Assembly: GCA_030044325.1 (NCBI GenBank)
Contig: JASHWA010000178.1
Coordinates: forward strand, 1 to 8,344
Length of the DNA: 8,344 nucleotides
Direction: 5' to 3'
From: Bryobacteraceae bacterium
Lineage (GTDB): Bacteria; Acidobacteriota; Terriglobia; Bryobacterales; Bryobacteraceae
The translations under genes were made by a program, and so were the position numbers. Positions 7,472-8,344 of this stretch are shown here, one piece after another; the stretch's first letter is position 1; the number at the start of each line of letters is the position of its first letter. The notes beneath the pieces were generated by a model. That model was not told the origin of the DNA. It made no database searches and worked only from the letters and a program-made list of their open reading frames with translations.

Positions 7472-7480
7472 TGTTATCAT
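7472..7480 (+). promoter_or_regulatory. Putative extended -10 promoter of the ROK kinase gene
   Basis: TGTTATCAT contains the extended -10 pattern TG-N-TATCAT, with five of six bases of TATAAT. No -35 hexamer is visible, as extended -10 promoters allow. Transcription would begin about 7 nt downstream, at 7487-7488, leaving a leader of only 1-2 nt before the ATG at 7489. The gene could equally be read through from the permease gene that ends 30 nt upstream. Confidence 0.3.
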
Positions 7481-7488
7481 GCGAGCGC

Positions 7489-8344
7489 ATGAGCCAGTAC
7501 TCCATCGGCGTCGATCTGGGCGGCACCAATCTTCGCGCGGCCGCCATCGATCCATCCGGAAAAATTCTCGGCAAGATCGCGGGAGGCACGCACCTCAAAG
7601 CCGGCCGCGACGCCGTCATCGGCGATATGGTCCAGGCGATCGAAACTCTTCGCACCAGCCTCGGCGAACACGACCTGGTCGGCGTCGGCGTGGGACTTCC
7701 CGGCTTTATCGTGATGGAGACCGGCGTCATCGCCGGCGCCAACAATCTCCCGGAATTCAACAACTATCCGGTTCGCGACGAGTTCGAACGCCGGCTGGGC
7801 TTCAAGGTGATCCTCGAAAACGACGCCAACGCCGCCGCGCTCGGCGAAAAGTGGATGGGGGCGGGCAGGGACGTCGATGATCTGGTGCTGTTGACGCTGG
7901 GGACCGGCGTGGGCGGAGGAATTGTTTGCGGGGGACGAATCTTGCGCGGCAGCGTGGGGATGGCGGGCGAAATCGGGCATATCACCGTGGTTCCCACCGG
8001 CAATCCGTGCGGCTGCGGCAACGTCGGGTGCCTGGAAAAACACGCCTCGGCGACCGCGATTTCGGTGATGGCCCGGCTGGTGGGCCTGGGTCCCGATCTG
8101 ACGTCGGAAGACGTGTATAAAGCGGCGGTCGCCGGCGATGATCGCGCCAAGGCGATTTTTTTGAGCGTCGGCCAGACGCTGGGCATTGCGCTCGCCTCGC
8201 TGATCAATATTTTCAATTTCCCGCTGTACCTGTTGAGCGGCGGACCGCTGCCCGCCTGGGATTATTTCGCGCCCGCGATGATGGACGAGGTGCGCCGGCG
8301 CAGCTTCACGTTCCGCAACGCGGCCACGCGCATCGAACGCGCCA
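7489..8344 (+). CDS. ROK-family sugar kinase, glucokinase-like (C-terminus outside window)
   Basis: About 285 residues of a cytoplasmic ROK (repressor/ORF/kinase) protein of usually 300-330 residues; only the last part is cut off. It most likely phosphorylates glucose to glucose 6-phosphate with ATP, feeding glycolysis. Visible motifs are the phosphate loop DLGGTN (9-14), the END at 110-112 with catalytic Asp112, and LGTGVGGGIV (137-146). Glu161 and His164 lie in GEIGH, and the zinc motif CGCGNVGCLE has Cys174, Cys176 and Cys181 coordinating with His164, plus sugar-contacting Glu183. SGGPL (250-254) is part of the C-terminal lobe. There is no N-terminal helix-turn-helix, so it is a kinase and not a ROK repressor. 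ATG 7489 places the beta strand SIGVDLGG at the usual distance. An in-frame ATG at 7471 would add six residues but has GGA directly against it. N-acetylglucosamine, mannose or fructose kinase are alternatives. Confidence 0.92.
   Translation, partial: MSQYSIGVDLGGTNLRAAAIDPSGKILGKIAGGTHLKAGRDAVIGDMVQAIETLRTSLGEHDLVGVGVGLPGFIVMETGVIAGANNLPEFNNYPVRDEFERRLGFKVILENDANAAALGEKWMGAGRDVDDLVLLTLGTGVGGGIVCGGRILRGSVGMAGEIGHITVVPTGNPCGCGNVGCLEKHASATAISVMARLVGLGPDLTSEDVYKAAVAGDDRAKAIFLSVGQTLGIALASLINIFNFPLYLLSGGPLPAWDYFAPAMMDEVRRRSFTFRNAATRIERA

Overview
The window looks like a chromosomal segment from a high-GC member of the Acidobacteriota, probably of the Solibacter/Bryobacter type. The main reason is two large MacB/FtsX-like permeases of the ADOP class (acidobacterial duplicated orphan permease), a family known mostly from this phylum. 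GC-rich codon use and long open shadow frames on both strands agree with a GC-rich genome. The assignment is inferred from protein family and composition; no marker gene is present to confirm it.

Layout: (1) positions 1-169 hold the C-terminal end of an unrecognised protein on the + strand. (2) A complete tRNA-Pro(TGG) with encoded CCA lies on the - strand at 176-252, only 6 nt from the end of that gene and convergent with it. (3) The spacer 253-584 has no convincing gene. It holds a likely tRNA -10 box and a perfect 28-bp palindrome (306-333) bordered by a 10-bp direct repeat. (4) 585-2450 (+) encodes a berberine-bridge-type FAD-dependent oxidoreductase with a Tat-like N-terminus and both residues expected for bicovalent FAD. 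(5) 2502-4943 (-) and 5002-7458 (+) encode two ADOP permeases arranged head to head across a 58-bp spacer. (6) 7489-8344 (+) is the N-terminal ~285 residues of a ROK-family sugar kinase (glucokinase-like), running off the window.

How the genes relate: the two permeases have the MacB-type permease architecture but no ATPase gene next to them, as usual for ADOPs. Their close divergent start suggests joint control. The ROK kinase starts 30 nt after the second permease and may be co-transcribed with it, or use its own promoter with an extremely short leader. The FAD oxidoreductase is convergent with the first permease and appears to be a separate unit. I see no transposase, CRISPR array, phage gene or obvious undescribed multi-gene system. 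The most unusual non-coding signal is the palindrome next to the tRNA gene.
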